Of a DNA stretch of 40,762 bases, positions 31,672 through 39,499 are shown piece after piece. The stretch's first letter is position 1; each line of letters begins with the position of its first letter. Origin of the DNA: an uncultured Bacilli bacterium (lineage in GTDB: Bacteria; Bacillota_I; Bacilli_A; RF39; UBA660); NCBI GenBank assembly GCA_934085875.1, contig CAKOHQ010000005.1:1-40762 (forward strand). The letters are read 5' to 3'. Both the position numbers and the translations under genes were made by a program. Below the pieces are notes generated by a model. That model did not search any database. It was not told the origin of the DNA and worked only from the letters and a program-made list of their open reading frames with translations.

Positions 31672-32688
31672 ATGAATTTAGAACCAAACATACAATATAT
31701 AAATGTAGAAAATATAATTCCAAATAGATTTCAACCAAGACTAACTTTTGATGAAAATGCTTTAAAAGACTTAGCATCATCTATAAAAGAACATGGTATT
31801 ATTCAACCATTAGTCTTAAGAAAATTATCTAATGATAAATATGAAATAATTGCAGGAGAAAGAAGATATAAAGCAAGTCAAATAGCGGGATTAAATAAAG
31901 TACCAGCAATAATAGCAGATTTAGATGATAACACTTCAGCAGAAGTAGCGCTAGTAGAAAATTTACAAAGAAGAAATCTTTCTGCAATAGAAGAAGCAAA
32001 ATCTTATAAAAAACTATTAGATAGAGGATATTTAACACAAGATCAATTAGCAAAAAGATTAGGTATTTCACAATCTTCAGTAGCAAATAAAGTAAGATTA
32101 TTGAATTTGACAGATGAAGTACAAGATGCATTAATGTCAGAAAAAATATCAGAAAGACATGCAAGAAGTTTATTGTCACTATCTAATCCACAAGACCAAA
32201 TAGATATGTTAAATAAAATAATAGAAAATAGATTAACAGTAAGACAATTAGATAATGAAATAAAAAAATTAAATGAACCAGCACCAGAAGAACCAACATC
32301 TAGATTTAATATTTTAAATAACGAAGAAAATAAAGATTTATTAAATCAAATAGAAACTTTAGATATGTCATTCAGTGATAATGAAGATAATACAGATTTA
32401 GAAAGTGAAGACATTGCAAAACTAATAATGGATTCTAAAAAACAATTACAAAATCAATATGAAATATTTGATATACCAACAGCAGAAGAATCTAAACCAG
32501 TAGAAACTAAAGTTGAAGAACCAAAAGAAACAAAACCTCAAAAAAGAATAGTAAAAGGTGACTTAAATTCAGTAATAAATTCTTTAAAAGATATAGAACA
32601 AGAAATTAGTGATGCAGGTTTCCAAATAGAAACTGAAGATTACGATTTTGAAGATTTATACCAAATAATTATAAAAATAGAAAAATAA
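31672..32688 (+). CDS. noc: Nucleoid occlusion protein Noc (ParB paralogue)
   Basis: A 338-residue ParB/Noc-family CTPase. The N-domain has HGIIQPLVLR (41-50), GERRYKA (62-68) and ENLQR (96-100). The DNA-binding region reads GISQSSVANKVRLLNL, then SERHARSLL. At the four positions known to separate Noc from ParB it has Gln134, Lys140, Asn145 and Arg162; Noc has Q-K-K-R and ParB R-T-A-G, so this is Noc-type with one change. An acidic linker (about 200-300) precedes the dimerisation domain. It begins directly at the catalytic domain and lacks the N-terminal amphipathic helix that anchors B. subtilis Noc to the membrane. Two Noc-site palindromes in the window support the call. The usual soj-spo0J pair does not follow. 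Confidence 0.85.
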   Translation: MNLEPNIQYINVENIIPNRFQPRLTFDENALKDLASSIKEHGIIQPLVLRKLSNDKYEIIAGERRYKASQIAGLNKVPAIIADLDDNTSAEVALVENLQRRNLSAIEEAKSYKKLLDRGYLTQDQLAKRLGISQSSVANKVRLLNLTDEVQDALMSEKISERHARSLLSLSNPQDQIDMLNKIIENRLTVRQLDNEIKKLNEPAPEEPTSRFNILNNEENKDLLNQIETLDMSFSDNEDNTDLESEDIAKLIMDSKKQLQNQYEIFDIPTAEESKPVETKVEEPKETKPQKRIVKGDLNSVINSLKDIEQEISDAGFQIETEDYDFEDLYQIIIKIEK

Positions 32689-32725
32689 AGTGGAAAACTT
32701 AATACTTATCCACTTTATTTTTTTT
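32687..32725 (+). terminator. noc terminator; hairpin family member 1
   Basis: AAAGTGGA (32687-32694) and TCCACTTT (32709-32716) form an 8-bp stem with a 14-nt loop, followed by A and eight T. The stem begins inside the noc stop codon. It has the same stem sequence, loop length and TTATCCAC 3' arm as the hairpin at 33616. Confidence 0.85.
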
Positions 32726-32784
32726 GACTTTAACAAAACAACTATAATATAAAAATCGTACTATAAGCACGGAAACTTTAAAAA

Positions 32785-33024
32785 TTATTCAGATATATCA
32801 TCAAATAATTGTCTTATATCAATTTCTAATGCATCTGCAAATTTACCAATAGTTTCTAGAGTAGGAGTTTTATCGATAGTCATACATTCTAAATCTCTAA
32901 CATAACCATGAGTCAATTGTGTTAAATCTGCTAACTCTTGCATTGTATACCCTCTTATTAATCGGTATTTTCTTATATTTTTTCTAACTTGTTGAGATAA
33001 AATATATTTAGAATATCGCTTCAT
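32785..33024 (-). CDS. Small XRE-family helix-turn-helix regulator
   Basis: A 79-residue protein that is essentially one HTH_3 domain: VRKNIRKYRLIRGYTMQELADLTQLTHGYVRDLEC, then TPTLETIGKFADALEIDIRQLF. It would bind DNA as a dimer; targets are unknown. The ATG at 33022-33024 follows AAAGGAGG by 10 nt; a longer frame to 33051 runs through that ribosome site and is unlikely. It is divergent from the zinc-ribbon membrane protein, with only 107 nt between the two start codons, so it may regulate itself and that gene. It is transcribed against replication and sits where soj-spo0J is expected in Bacillus. Confidence 0.8.
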   Translation of the reverse strand: MKRYSKYILSQQVRKNIRKYRLIRGYTMQELADLTQLTHGYVRDLECMTIDKTPTLETIGKFADALEIDIRQLFDDISE

Positions 33025-33101
33025 AGAAGTATGACCTCCTTTAACTACCAAAATTATTACATACTTTCATAAAAAAATATGTCGCCTAGCAGAAGTTTTT
33101 G

Positions 33102-33110
33102 TGATATAAT
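33102..33110 (+). promoter_or_regulatory. Extended -10 promoter of the zinc-ribbon gene
   Basis: TGATATAAT, consensus TATAAT (33105-33110) with the TG extension; the -35 region is poor. It lies in the gap shared with the divergent XRE gene. An unusually GC-rich patch just upstream (33081-33094) could be an operator. Confidence 0.55.
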
Positions 33111-33131
33111 TTTTTTGAAAGGAGTAGAATA

Positions 33132-33611
33132 ATGAAAAAATGTAAATATTGCCAATCAGAAATAGATTCAAAAGCAAAAATATGTCCTAATTGTCAAAAA
33201 AAACAAAAAGTGAATGGACTTAAAGTAGTTTTAATAATCATATTATTAATAATTATTATTAGTTCCATAGCTGCAGCTGGAAGTAATACGGCATCGGAAG
33301 GTGATTTAAGTGATACAAAATCAAATGAAACAAAAGAAAAATTTACCTATGAAATTCTTAAACAATATTCTGATGATTATGGTATGGGATATTATATTGA
33401 AGGAAATGTTAGAAATAATCAAGATATCGATTATTCATATGTTCAAATCGAATTTATATGTTATGATGCAAATGGAACGAATTTAGGAACAGCTATAGAT
33501 AATACTAATAATTTATTAGGTAATCAAACATGGAAATTTAAAGCAATGGCTATGTTTAGTGATGCTAAAACAGTAGACCATTGTGATTATCATGACATTA
33601 GTGCATATTAA
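33132..33611 (+). CDS. Zinc-ribbon, single-span membrane protein with an FxLYD-like domain
   Basis: A 159-residue protein. CKYCQSEIDSKAKICPNC (residues 4-21) is a zinc ribbon; a hydrophobic span follows at about 32-49; a Ser/Asp/Thr-rich linker; then a beta-rich outer domain, with YYIEGNVRNNQDIDYSYVQIEFICYDANGTNLGTAIDNTNNL typical of FxLYD-type extracytoplasmic domains. The zinc ribbon should face the cytoplasm and the FxLYD-like domain the cell surface. Function is not known; such proteins are common in Firmicutes. It ends 5 nt before a terminator of the matched hairpin family. Confidence 0.7.
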   Translation: MKKCKYCQSEIDSKAKICPNCQKKQKVNGLKVVLIIILLIIIISSIAAAGSNTASEGDLSDTKSNETKEKFTYEILKQYSDDYGMGYYIEGNVRNNQDIDYSYVQIEFICYDANGTNLGTAIDNTNNLLGNQTWKFKAMAMFSDAKTVDHCDYHDISAY

Positions 33612-33615
33612 ATTT

Positions 33616-33650
33616 AAAGTGGAAAATACCTAAGTTATCCACTTTTCTTT
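33616..33650 (+). terminator. Terminator after the zinc-ribbon gene; hairpin family member 2
   Basis: AAAGTGGA (33616-33623), a 14-nt loop and TCCACTTT (33638-33645), then TCTTTT. The 3' arm again reads TTATCCAC. It lies between convergent genes and may also stop the PBP transcript on the minus strand, although the A-rich flank needed for that is only moderate. Confidence 0.75.
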
Positions 33651-33659
33651 TGCCAAAAT

Positions 33660-35570
33660 TTAATTTACAGGCTCAGTACCCTTCAAGAAATAAAATAAAC
33701 TACCTTTACTATCACTAGTATACTTACCACTAACAGGGTCTAATATAACAGCATCAACATTTTGTGGCTTAGTATACCATCTTTCTTCTTTATCTTTTAA
33801 ACTAGCTTCAACCGTATCAGCCCATATAGTTTTACTAATTTTAGAATAATTTGCTTCAACTTCCTTATTATTATCATTACCAGTCCATACCATCATTAAT
33901 ATATCTGGATTATAACCAATTAACCAATAATCATTATTAGTTGAACCACTTTTAATAGCATATTTTTTTGTTAACTTATCACTTATAGATAACGCAGTAG
34001 GAGAGTTATAACTAATAAATTTAGAATTATATGAATTACTCATCATTTCATTTAATATATATAAAGAATTCGTATTTAAAACTAATTCTCTTTTTTGTTT
34101 ATGTTTATATAAAACATTCCCCTGTAAATCTTCAACCCTATCTATTAAATAAACGTCACCCTTATATCCACCACTAGCTAACGTATTATAAGCAACGGCA
34201 TAATCTAACATATTTATTTCTTTACTACCAAGTGCTAAAGATGGTATAGGTTCTAATTTAGTTTTTAAACCAACAGTTTTCATAGTATCAACTAACTTAT
34301 CTTCACCCAAAAATAGATGAGTTTTAACAGCATATATATTATCACTATACGCAAGTGCTGCAGCCATAGTAATATCTCCATTAGCATACTTATTAGCATA
34401 ATTAGTAGGACTATATGTTTTATTATTAGAAAACACAAAATTAGTTTTTTCACTAGTAAAAGTAGAAGAACTAGTCATATTATTTTCTAACGCAGTGTAA
34501 TACAGAAAAGGTTTTATAGTAGAACCAACTTGTCTTTTAGATTTAACAACTCTATTAAATTGACTTTTCTTATAATCTTTACCACCAGCCAATGCTCTAA
34601 TCTTACCAGTATCAGGTTCAATAATAACACTAGCAACCTCAACATCATCATTAGTCATATTATCAACAATAGATTTATCCAAATTACTTTGTATATCCAT
34701 ATTTAAATTAGTATAAACTTTTAGACCACCAGAATCTATTAAACTATCAGGAATACCATTTAAACTTTTTAACTCATACATAACAGCATCTTGATAATAC
34801 ATTAAAGTTTGTAAATTATTTAAATCACTTTTAGCATAAATCTCTAACTTATTCTTAAACAAATTATCATAAGTCTTTTTATCTATTTTACCATTATTAA
34901 GCATACATTCAGCAACTATCTTACCTCTTTTAATAGCCTTTTCATAGCTACTAACCGGATTATAATTATTAGGCGATTTAGGTATGCCAGCTAGTATTAT
35001 AGCCTCCTCTAAACTAAGTTCACTAGGTTTTTTATTAAAATAATACTTACTAGCATCACTTATACCATAACATCCTTGCCCGAAATTAATAGTATTAATA
35101 TATCCTTGTAATATATCATCTTTACTATAATGTGTTTCCAACTTCAAAGTTAAAAATGCTTCCTGTATCTTTCTCTCCCAAGTTTTATCAAAATCTAAAT
35201 ACATATTCTTTACATACTGTTGACTTATAGTACTACCACCTTGTGATATATAACCATTCTTAAAATTAGTATATAAAGACTTAGCAATACGTAAATAATC
35301 AAAACCCATATGTTTATAAAAATATTTATCTTCAGTACTAATAATGGCATCTAAAAAATAAGGACTAACATTTTCTATATCTACCCATTCACTATTACCA
35401 CTACCCAAATAAACTAATTTTTCATCTTTATCATATATATAAAATGAGTTGCTAGTTTTAATATCTATACCATCGCTTAAATAAGCATATGCATATAACA
35501 ATGACATAGAAACAACAAATGTTATAAATAAAAATACAAATATTTTAAAAGTAAATTTAATATGTTTCAT
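33660..35570 (-). CDS. Class A penicillin-binding protein
   Basis: A 636-residue bifunctional peptidoglycan synthase. One N-terminal membrane span (about 8-28); the GT51 transglycosylase shows STEDKYFYKHMGFD with the catalytic Glu, GGSTISQQYVKNMYL, and ERKIQEAFLTLKLE; the transpeptidase has the SxxK motif STIK in VGSTIKPFLYY, SDN (SxN) and KSGSTNN (KTG equivalent). It polymerises and crosslinks glycan strands outside the membrane. At 636 residues it lacks the long C-terminal tail of PBP1. It is the largest gene in this arm transcribed against replication. It may be a PBP1A, 2C or 2D equivalent. Confidence 0.92.
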   Translation of the reverse strand: MKHIKFTFKIFVFLFITFVVSMSLLYAYAYLSDGIDIKTSNSFYIYDKDEKLVYLGSGNSEWVDIENVSPYFLDAIISTEDKYFYKHMGFDYLRIAKSLYTNFKNGYISQGGSTISQQYVKNMYLDFDKTWERKIQEAFLTLKLETHYSKDDILQGYINTINFGQGCYGISDASKYYFNKKPSELSLEEAIILAGIPKSPNNYNPVSSYEKAIKRGKIVAECMLNNGKIDKKTYDNLFKNKLEIYAKSDLNNLQTLMYYQDAVMYELKSLNGIPDSLIDSGGLKVYTNLNMDIQSNLDKSIVDNMTNDDVEVASVIIEPDTGKIRALAGGKDYKKSQFNRVVKSKRQVGSTIKPFLYYTALENNMTSSSTFTSEKTNFVFSNNKTYSPTNYANKYANGDITMAAALAYSDNIYAVKTHLFLGEDKLVDTMKTVGLKTKLEPIPSLALGSKEINMLDYAVAYNTLASGGYKGDVYLIDRVEDLQGNVLYKHKQKRELVLNTNSLYILNEMMSNSYNSKFISYNSPTALSISDKLTKKYAIKSGSTNNDYWLIGYNPDILMMVWTGNDNNKEVEANYSKISKTIWADTVEASLKDKEERWYTKPQNVDAVILDPVSGKYTSDSKGSLFYFLKGTEPVN

Positions 35571-35666
35571 ATTTCCACCTAAAAATATTATGTAAAAAAA
35601 AATATAATTTATAAGTGATATTTAATAAATAATATGATAAAATTATACCCAAAGGAAAAGATATAT

Positions 35667-36011
35667 ATGAATAAATTAAATTTTATATTAAAAAAAGATA
35701 ATAATATTATAATAAATGAAAATGATATTAAATGTATTAATCAAAATAATAAAATAATATTTAAGTTAGATGGTATAAAATATATATTTAAAAATAATAT
35801 ATTAACTAAAGAAACAGATAATGAATTAATAGAATTGGATTTTAATAAAGAACAATGTAATATATTTTTAAAAGAGTATAATAACAATTTATTAGTTAAT
35901 ATGTCTTTATTAAATATTGAAAATAAAGAAAATTTTATAGAAATTAAATATAAAATAGAAACAGAAGAAAATTGTATTAATATAATAAGAATGGAATATA
36001 TAAAAAAATAG
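35667..36011 (+). CDS. Small protein of unknown function, possibly DUF1934/YwiB-like
   Basis: A 114-residue, lysine/asparagine/isoleucine-rich protein with alternating hydrophobic residues that suggest a beta barrel, and no membrane span or signal. The ATG at 35667-35669 follows AAAGGA; the longer open frame from 35634 has no ribosome site. It directly precedes rpoE. In several Firmicutes a small beta-barrel protein (DUF1934, YwiB) lies near rpoE, which prompts the suggestion, but I see no diagnostic motif. Low certainty of function, fair certainty that it is a gene. Confidence 0.5.
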   Translation: MNKLNFILKKDNNIIINENDIKCINQNNKIIFKLDGIKYIFKNNILTKETDNELIELDFNKEQCNIFLKEYNNNLLVNMSLLNIENKENFIEIKYKIETEENCINIIRMEYIKK

Positions 36012-36039
36012 TTGACAATCATATGTATTATGATATAAT
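36012..36039 (+). promoter_or_regulatory. Strong promoter of rpoE
   Basis: TTGACA (36012-36017), a 16-nt spacer, TATAAT (36034-36039) with an extended TG. It is the best match to the sigma-A consensus in the window. It begins directly after the stop codon of the preceding gene. Confidence 0.85.
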
Positions 36040-36050
36040 TCTATTTGTTT

Positions 36051-36070
36051 TAAATACATAAATGTATTTA
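36051..36070 (+). repeat. Inverted repeat in the rpoE 5' leader
   Basis: TAAATACAT and ATGTATTTA (9 bp each) separated by AA form a hairpin with a very small loop, or more likely an operator-type palindrome, between the predicted start site and GGAGG (36076-36080). Possible regulator binding site or translation-control hairpin. Confidence 0.55.
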
Positions 36071-36087
36071 GTTATGGAGGAAATAAT

Positions 36088-36522
36088 ATGAAATCATTAA
36101 ATTTAAGTGAAGAAGAATTATTGAGTATGTCTTATGACGATGTTGCTTATAAGGTATTAGAACATAGAGAAAAGAAAATGAAAATTCAAGATTTATTCAA
36201 AGAAGTTATTAGAATTATGAATTTACCTGAAAGTGCTTTTGAAGATCATTTAGCAGATTTCTTTGAATTATTATCTACTGATAAAAGATTTATTATGTTA
36301 GAAAAAGGTTATTGGGATTTAAAAATTAATCATAAAACTAAATTAATTATAGATGAAGATGATGATGAAGAGGAAGTAATCGAAGACAGAACTGCTGAAG
36401 AAGAGGAAGAAAAAGAAGAAGAAATTAATTATGATGAAGAAATAATTGATGACGATGAAACTGAAGATGATTTAAAAGATTTAGTTGTAATGGATGAATC
36501 AGAAGAAAATGAAATAGTTTAA
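36088..36522 (+). CDS. rpoE: RNA polymerase delta subunit
   Basis: A 144-residue protein. The N-terminal HARE-HTH domain occupies residues 1-90 (SEEELLSMSYDDVAYKVLE, DLFKEVIRIMNLPESAFEDHLADFFELLSTDKRFIML). The rest is an unstructured, strongly acidic tail of Glu and Asp. Delta binds core RNA polymerase, speeds recycling and modulates response to initiating NTPs in Gram-positive bacteria. AGGAGGTAAAACTC for prfA follows 3 nt after its stop. Its presence supports a Bacilli/Mollicutes placement. Confidence 0.93.
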   Translation: MKSLNLSEEELLSMSYDDVAYKVLEHREKKMKIQDLFKEVIRIMNLPESAFEDHLADFFELLSTDKRFIMLEKGYWDLKINHKTKLIIDEDDDEEEVIEDRTAEEEEEKEEEINYDEEIIDDDETEDDLKDLVVMDESEENEIV

Positions 36523-36537
36523 TAGGAGGTAAAACTC

Positions 36538-37593
36538 ATGATAGAAAGATTAGAATTAATTAAAGCAAGATATAATGAACTAGAGAGTGAATTACAAAAT
36601 CCAGAAATAATGAGTGATTACAGTATGGTAAAAAAACTTTCTAAAGAACATAGTGATTTAGAAATAACTGTAAAAAAATATGAAGAACTAATTAAAACAG
36701 AAGAAGAAATTAAAGGATTAAAAGAAATGTCTAACGACCCAGAAATGGCAGATTTAGTTAGTGAAGAATTGGAAAGTAATGAAATTAAAAAAGAAAATCT
36801 TGTTAAAGAATTAGAATTGTTATTAATTCCAAAAGATGAAAATGATGGTAAAAATATTATAATGGAAATTAGAGGAGCAGCTGGAGGAGACGAAGCAAAT
36901 ATATTTGCAGGAGATTTATTCAGAATGTACTCTAAGTATGCAGAAAAAAATGGTTGGAAAATAGAAATATCAAATGAGGAACCAGGTACAAGTGGCGGTT
37001 ATTCACAAATAGAATTTAGTGTAAAAGGAGAAAACGTTTACTCAAAACTAAAATGGGAAAGTGGTTCACATAGAGTACAAAGAGTACCAGCAACTGAAAC
37101 ACAAGGTAGAGTTCATACATCAACTGCAACTGTATTAGTAATGCCAGAACCAGATGACATAGATTTTGAACTAGACATGAATGAAGTAAGAGTAGATATT
37201 ACTAGAAGTAGTGGATGTGGAGGACAAGGAGTAAATACAACAGATTCAGCAGTAAGATTAACACATATTCCTACAGGAATTATAGTTTATTCACAAACAG
37301 AAAGAAGTCAAATAAAAAATAAAGAAATTGCAATAAAAATATTAAAAGCAAGATTATATGATAAAATGCTACAAGAACAATTAGAAGAAGAAGGAAAAGA
37401 AAGACGTAGTAAAATTGGTACTGGGGATAGGTCAGAAAAGATAAGAACATATAATTATCCACAAAATAGAGTCACAGACCATAGAATAAATTTTTCAGTA
37501 ATGAATTTAGATAAAGTTATGGAAGGTAACTTAGACGAAATAATAAATGCATTAATTACTGAAGACCAAAGAATGAAGTTAGAAGGTAAATAA
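36538..37593 (+). CDS. prfA: Peptide chain release factor 1
   Basis: A 351-residue class I release factor. GGQ is in SSGCGGQGVNTTDSAVRLTHIPTGI; the coiled N-terminal domain is typical, and the tripeptide region recognises UAA/UAG. HRVQRVPATETQGRVHTSTATV is characteristic. It overlaps prmC by one base (TAATG), which encodes the enzyme that methylates the GGQ glutamine. Confidence 0.96.
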   Translation: MIERLELIKARYNELESELQNPEIMSDYSMVKKLSKEHSDLEITVKKYEELIKTEEEIKGLKEMSNDPEMADLVSEELESNEIKKENLVKELELLLIPKDENDGKNIIMEIRGAAGGDEANIFAGDLFRMYSKYAEKNGWKIEISNEEPGTSGGYSQIEFSVKGENVYSKLKWESGSHRVQRVPATETQGRVHTSTATVLVMPEPDDIDFELDMNEVRVDITRSSGCGGQGVNTTDSAVRLTHIPTGIIVYSQTERSQIKNKEIAIKILKARLYDKMLQEQLEEEGKERRSKIGTGDRSEKIRTYNYPQNRVTDHRINFSVMNLDKVMEGNLDEIINALITEDQRMKLEGK

Positions 37594-38324
37594 TGGAAAA
37601 ACCTGAGAGTATTACTACAAATGATTGGAAACTCTTAAAAGCAAAGTATAAAAATCTAAACAAAGTAGTAAAAAAATTAAATAAAAATTATCCAGTACAA
37701 TATTTAATTGGAAACGTAAACTTCTACGGATACAATATAAATGTAAATAAACATGTATTAATACCTCGTTTTGAAACAGAAACTCTAGTAGAGAAAACAA
37801 TAGAATACATTAAAAAATTAAAATTAGAAAATGGTTCTTTAATAGATTTAGGAACTGGTTCAGGATGTATAAGTATAGTATTAAAAAAGGAATTAGAAAC
37901 TTTAAATATAACTGGGTTAGATATATCAAACAAAGCATTAAAACTTGCTAGAAAAAATGCAAAAAATAATAAAGCAGATATAAACTTCATAAAAGAAAAT
38001 ATATTCAAATTTAAACCAGTAAACAAATATGATATATTAATTTCTAATCCACCTTATATAACAGAAGATGATGAAATATCTCCAAACATAAAATATGAAC
38101 CTAAAAAAGCTATATTTACAAATGATGGATTAAAATACTATAGACATATTATGAGTACATGCTCTAATTATCTTAATAAAAAAAATCTTATAGCATTTGA
38201 AATAGGAGATAAACAAGGAAAAGATTTAAAAAAACTAGCAAAAGATTTCTTTCCTAAAGCAAAAATAAAATTAGAACGAGATTTATCTGGAAGAGATAGA
38301 TACTTATTTATAATAAATGAATAA
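37593..38324 (+). CDS. prmC: Release-factor glutamine methyltransferase PrmC
   Basis: A 243-residue SAM enzyme. The N-terminal helical part holds YLIGNVNFYGYNINVNKHVLIPRFETE; the Rossmann domain has DLGTGSGCISI and the catalytic SNPPYI (N-P-P-Y). It methylates Gln in the GGQ motif of PrfA/PrfB. The N-terminal domain is short for the family (usual total about 280). It is coupled to prfA and followed by a terminator-like hairpin. Confidence 0.92.
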   Translation: MEKPESITTNDWKLLKAKYKNLNKVVKKLNKNYPVQYLIGNVNFYGYNINVNKHVLIPRFETETLVEKTIEYIKKLKLENGSLIDLGTGSGCISIVLKKELETLNITGLDISNKALKLARKNAKNNKADINFIKENIFKFKPVNKYDILISNPPYITEDDEISPNIKYEPKKAIFTNDGLKYYRHIMSTCSNYLNKKNLIAFEIGDKQGKDLKKLAKDFFPKAKIKLERDLSGRDRYLFIINE

Positions 38325-38330
38325 AATAAT

Positions 38331-38369
38331 AAAACACACCCCATATAATTATTGAAAGGTTGTGTTTTT
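38331..38369 (+). terminator. Hairpin with U-run between prmC and spoIIR
   Basis: AAAACACA (38331-38338) pairs with TGTGTTTT (38361-38368), plus two inner C-G pairs, then a short U-run. It overlaps the GAAAGG ribosome site of spoIIR (38354-38359), which falls in the loop or inner stem. It may partly terminate prmC transcription and also limit spoIIR translation. Confidence 0.6.
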
Positions 38370-38371
38370 AA

Positions 38372-38884
38372 ATGAAAAAAACAATAATTATAATATCAAT
38401 AATAATAACAATTTTAGTTTATAACAAAGAGTATGATAAAATACTAATTCCAGAAAATTCTATAAGAATAAGAGTAATAGCAAACAGCAATAATATAGAA
38501 GACCAAGTATTAAAATTAAAAGTAAAAGAAAAAGTAGAATCCAAGTTATATGAAAAGTTAGATAACACAAAAGACATAAATATAGCAAGAAACAAAATAA
38601 AATCTACTTTACCAGAAATAGATAACATAGTTAGTACAACAACTAATTCAAATAATTACAATATAAAATATGGAAATAATTATTTTCCAAAAAGAAAATT
38701 AAATGGAATAAATTACAAAGAAGGAAACTATGAATCATTAGTAATAAATCTAGGTGAAGGAAAAGGAAATAATTGGTGGTGTGTATTATTTCCACCATTA
38801 TGTATGATAGATACAAAAGAAAATAATACAGATAAAGTAGAATACAAATCAAAAGTTTTAGAAATATTAAACGACTATAAATAA
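38372..38884 (+). CDS. spoIIR: Stage II sporulation protein R
   Basis: A 170-residue secreted protein. A hydrophobic signal segment covers residues 4-17; the family core follows: SIRIRVIANSNNIEDQVLKLKVKEKV, then NGINYKEGNYESLVINLGEGKGNNWWCVLFPPLC. SpoIIR is made in the forespore under sigma-F, crosses the membrane and activates SpoIIGA to cleave pro-sigma-E in the mother cell. In B. subtilis prfA-prmC-spoIIR is the same order. Only a 47-nt gap separates it from prmC. The WWCVLFPPLC motif is diagnostic. Confidence 0.93.
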   Translation: MKKTIIIISIIITILVYNKEYDKILIPENSIRIRVIANSNNIEDQVLKLKVKEKVESKLYEKLDNTKDINIARNKIKSTLPEIDNIVSTTTNSNNYNIKYGNNYFPKRKLNGINYKEGNYESLVINLGEGKGNNWWCVLFPPLCMIDTKENNTDKVEYKSKVLEILNDYK

Positions 38885-38911
38885 TAATATTTAGTATGGA
38901 GGCATTAAAAT

Positions 38912-39454
38912 ATGAAACAATTGCTATTATTATTAATTATAGGAGTATCATTAAGTGTAGATGCATTTAGCGTATCAACAGTAATAGGATTAACAAATCC
39001 ATCTGTAAAAAAATGTACTATAACTAGTATAGCAGTAGGTATATTTCACTTTTTTATGCCATTATTAGGTGTATTTTTATCAAATATTATAAATAATATA
39101 GTTAACATAAACACAGATATATTATTAGGTTTAATACTACTTCTAATATCATTACAAATGTTTATAGAATATATAAAACCATCAGAAAAAGAAATATCTC
39201 TAACAAAAACAGGAATATTTCTTTTTGCCTTTGGAGTATCATTAGATAGTTTTAGTATAGGGTTAGGCTTAAGAGCGATAACAAATAATTTAATATTATC
39301 AAGTACAATATTTATGATATGTAGTTTTTCATTTACATTCTTAGGATTAACTTTAGGAAAATACATCAATAAAATATTAAAAACATATTCTTATCTCTTA
39401 GGAACTATATTACTTTTTATCTTAGGATTATGCTTTTTATGTAAAGGTTTATAA
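38912..39454 (+). CDS. mntP: Manganese efflux pump MntP
   Basis: A 180-residue, six-span protein built from two repeats: SLSVDAFSVSTVIGL in the first half and GVSLDSFSIGLGL in the second, each with the conserved Asp that handles Mn2+. It exports manganese. In B. subtilis mntP (ywlD) lies two genes after spoIIR, with tsaC (ywlC) between them; tsaC is missing here. I see no room for a yybP-ykoY manganese riboswitch in the 27-nt gap. Confidence 0.92.
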   Translation: MKQLLLLLIIGVSLSVDAFSVSTVIGLTNPSVKKCTITSIAVGIFHFFMPLLGVFLSNIINNIVNINTDILLGLILLLISLQMFIEYIKPSEKEISLTKTGIFLFAFGVSLDSFSIGLGLRAITNNLILSSTIFMICSFSFTFLGLTLGKYINKILKTYSYLLGTILLFILGLCFLCKGL

Positions 39455-39499
39455 ATAATATTTGATAATATTTAATTTATAAACTATAATTTAATTAGA

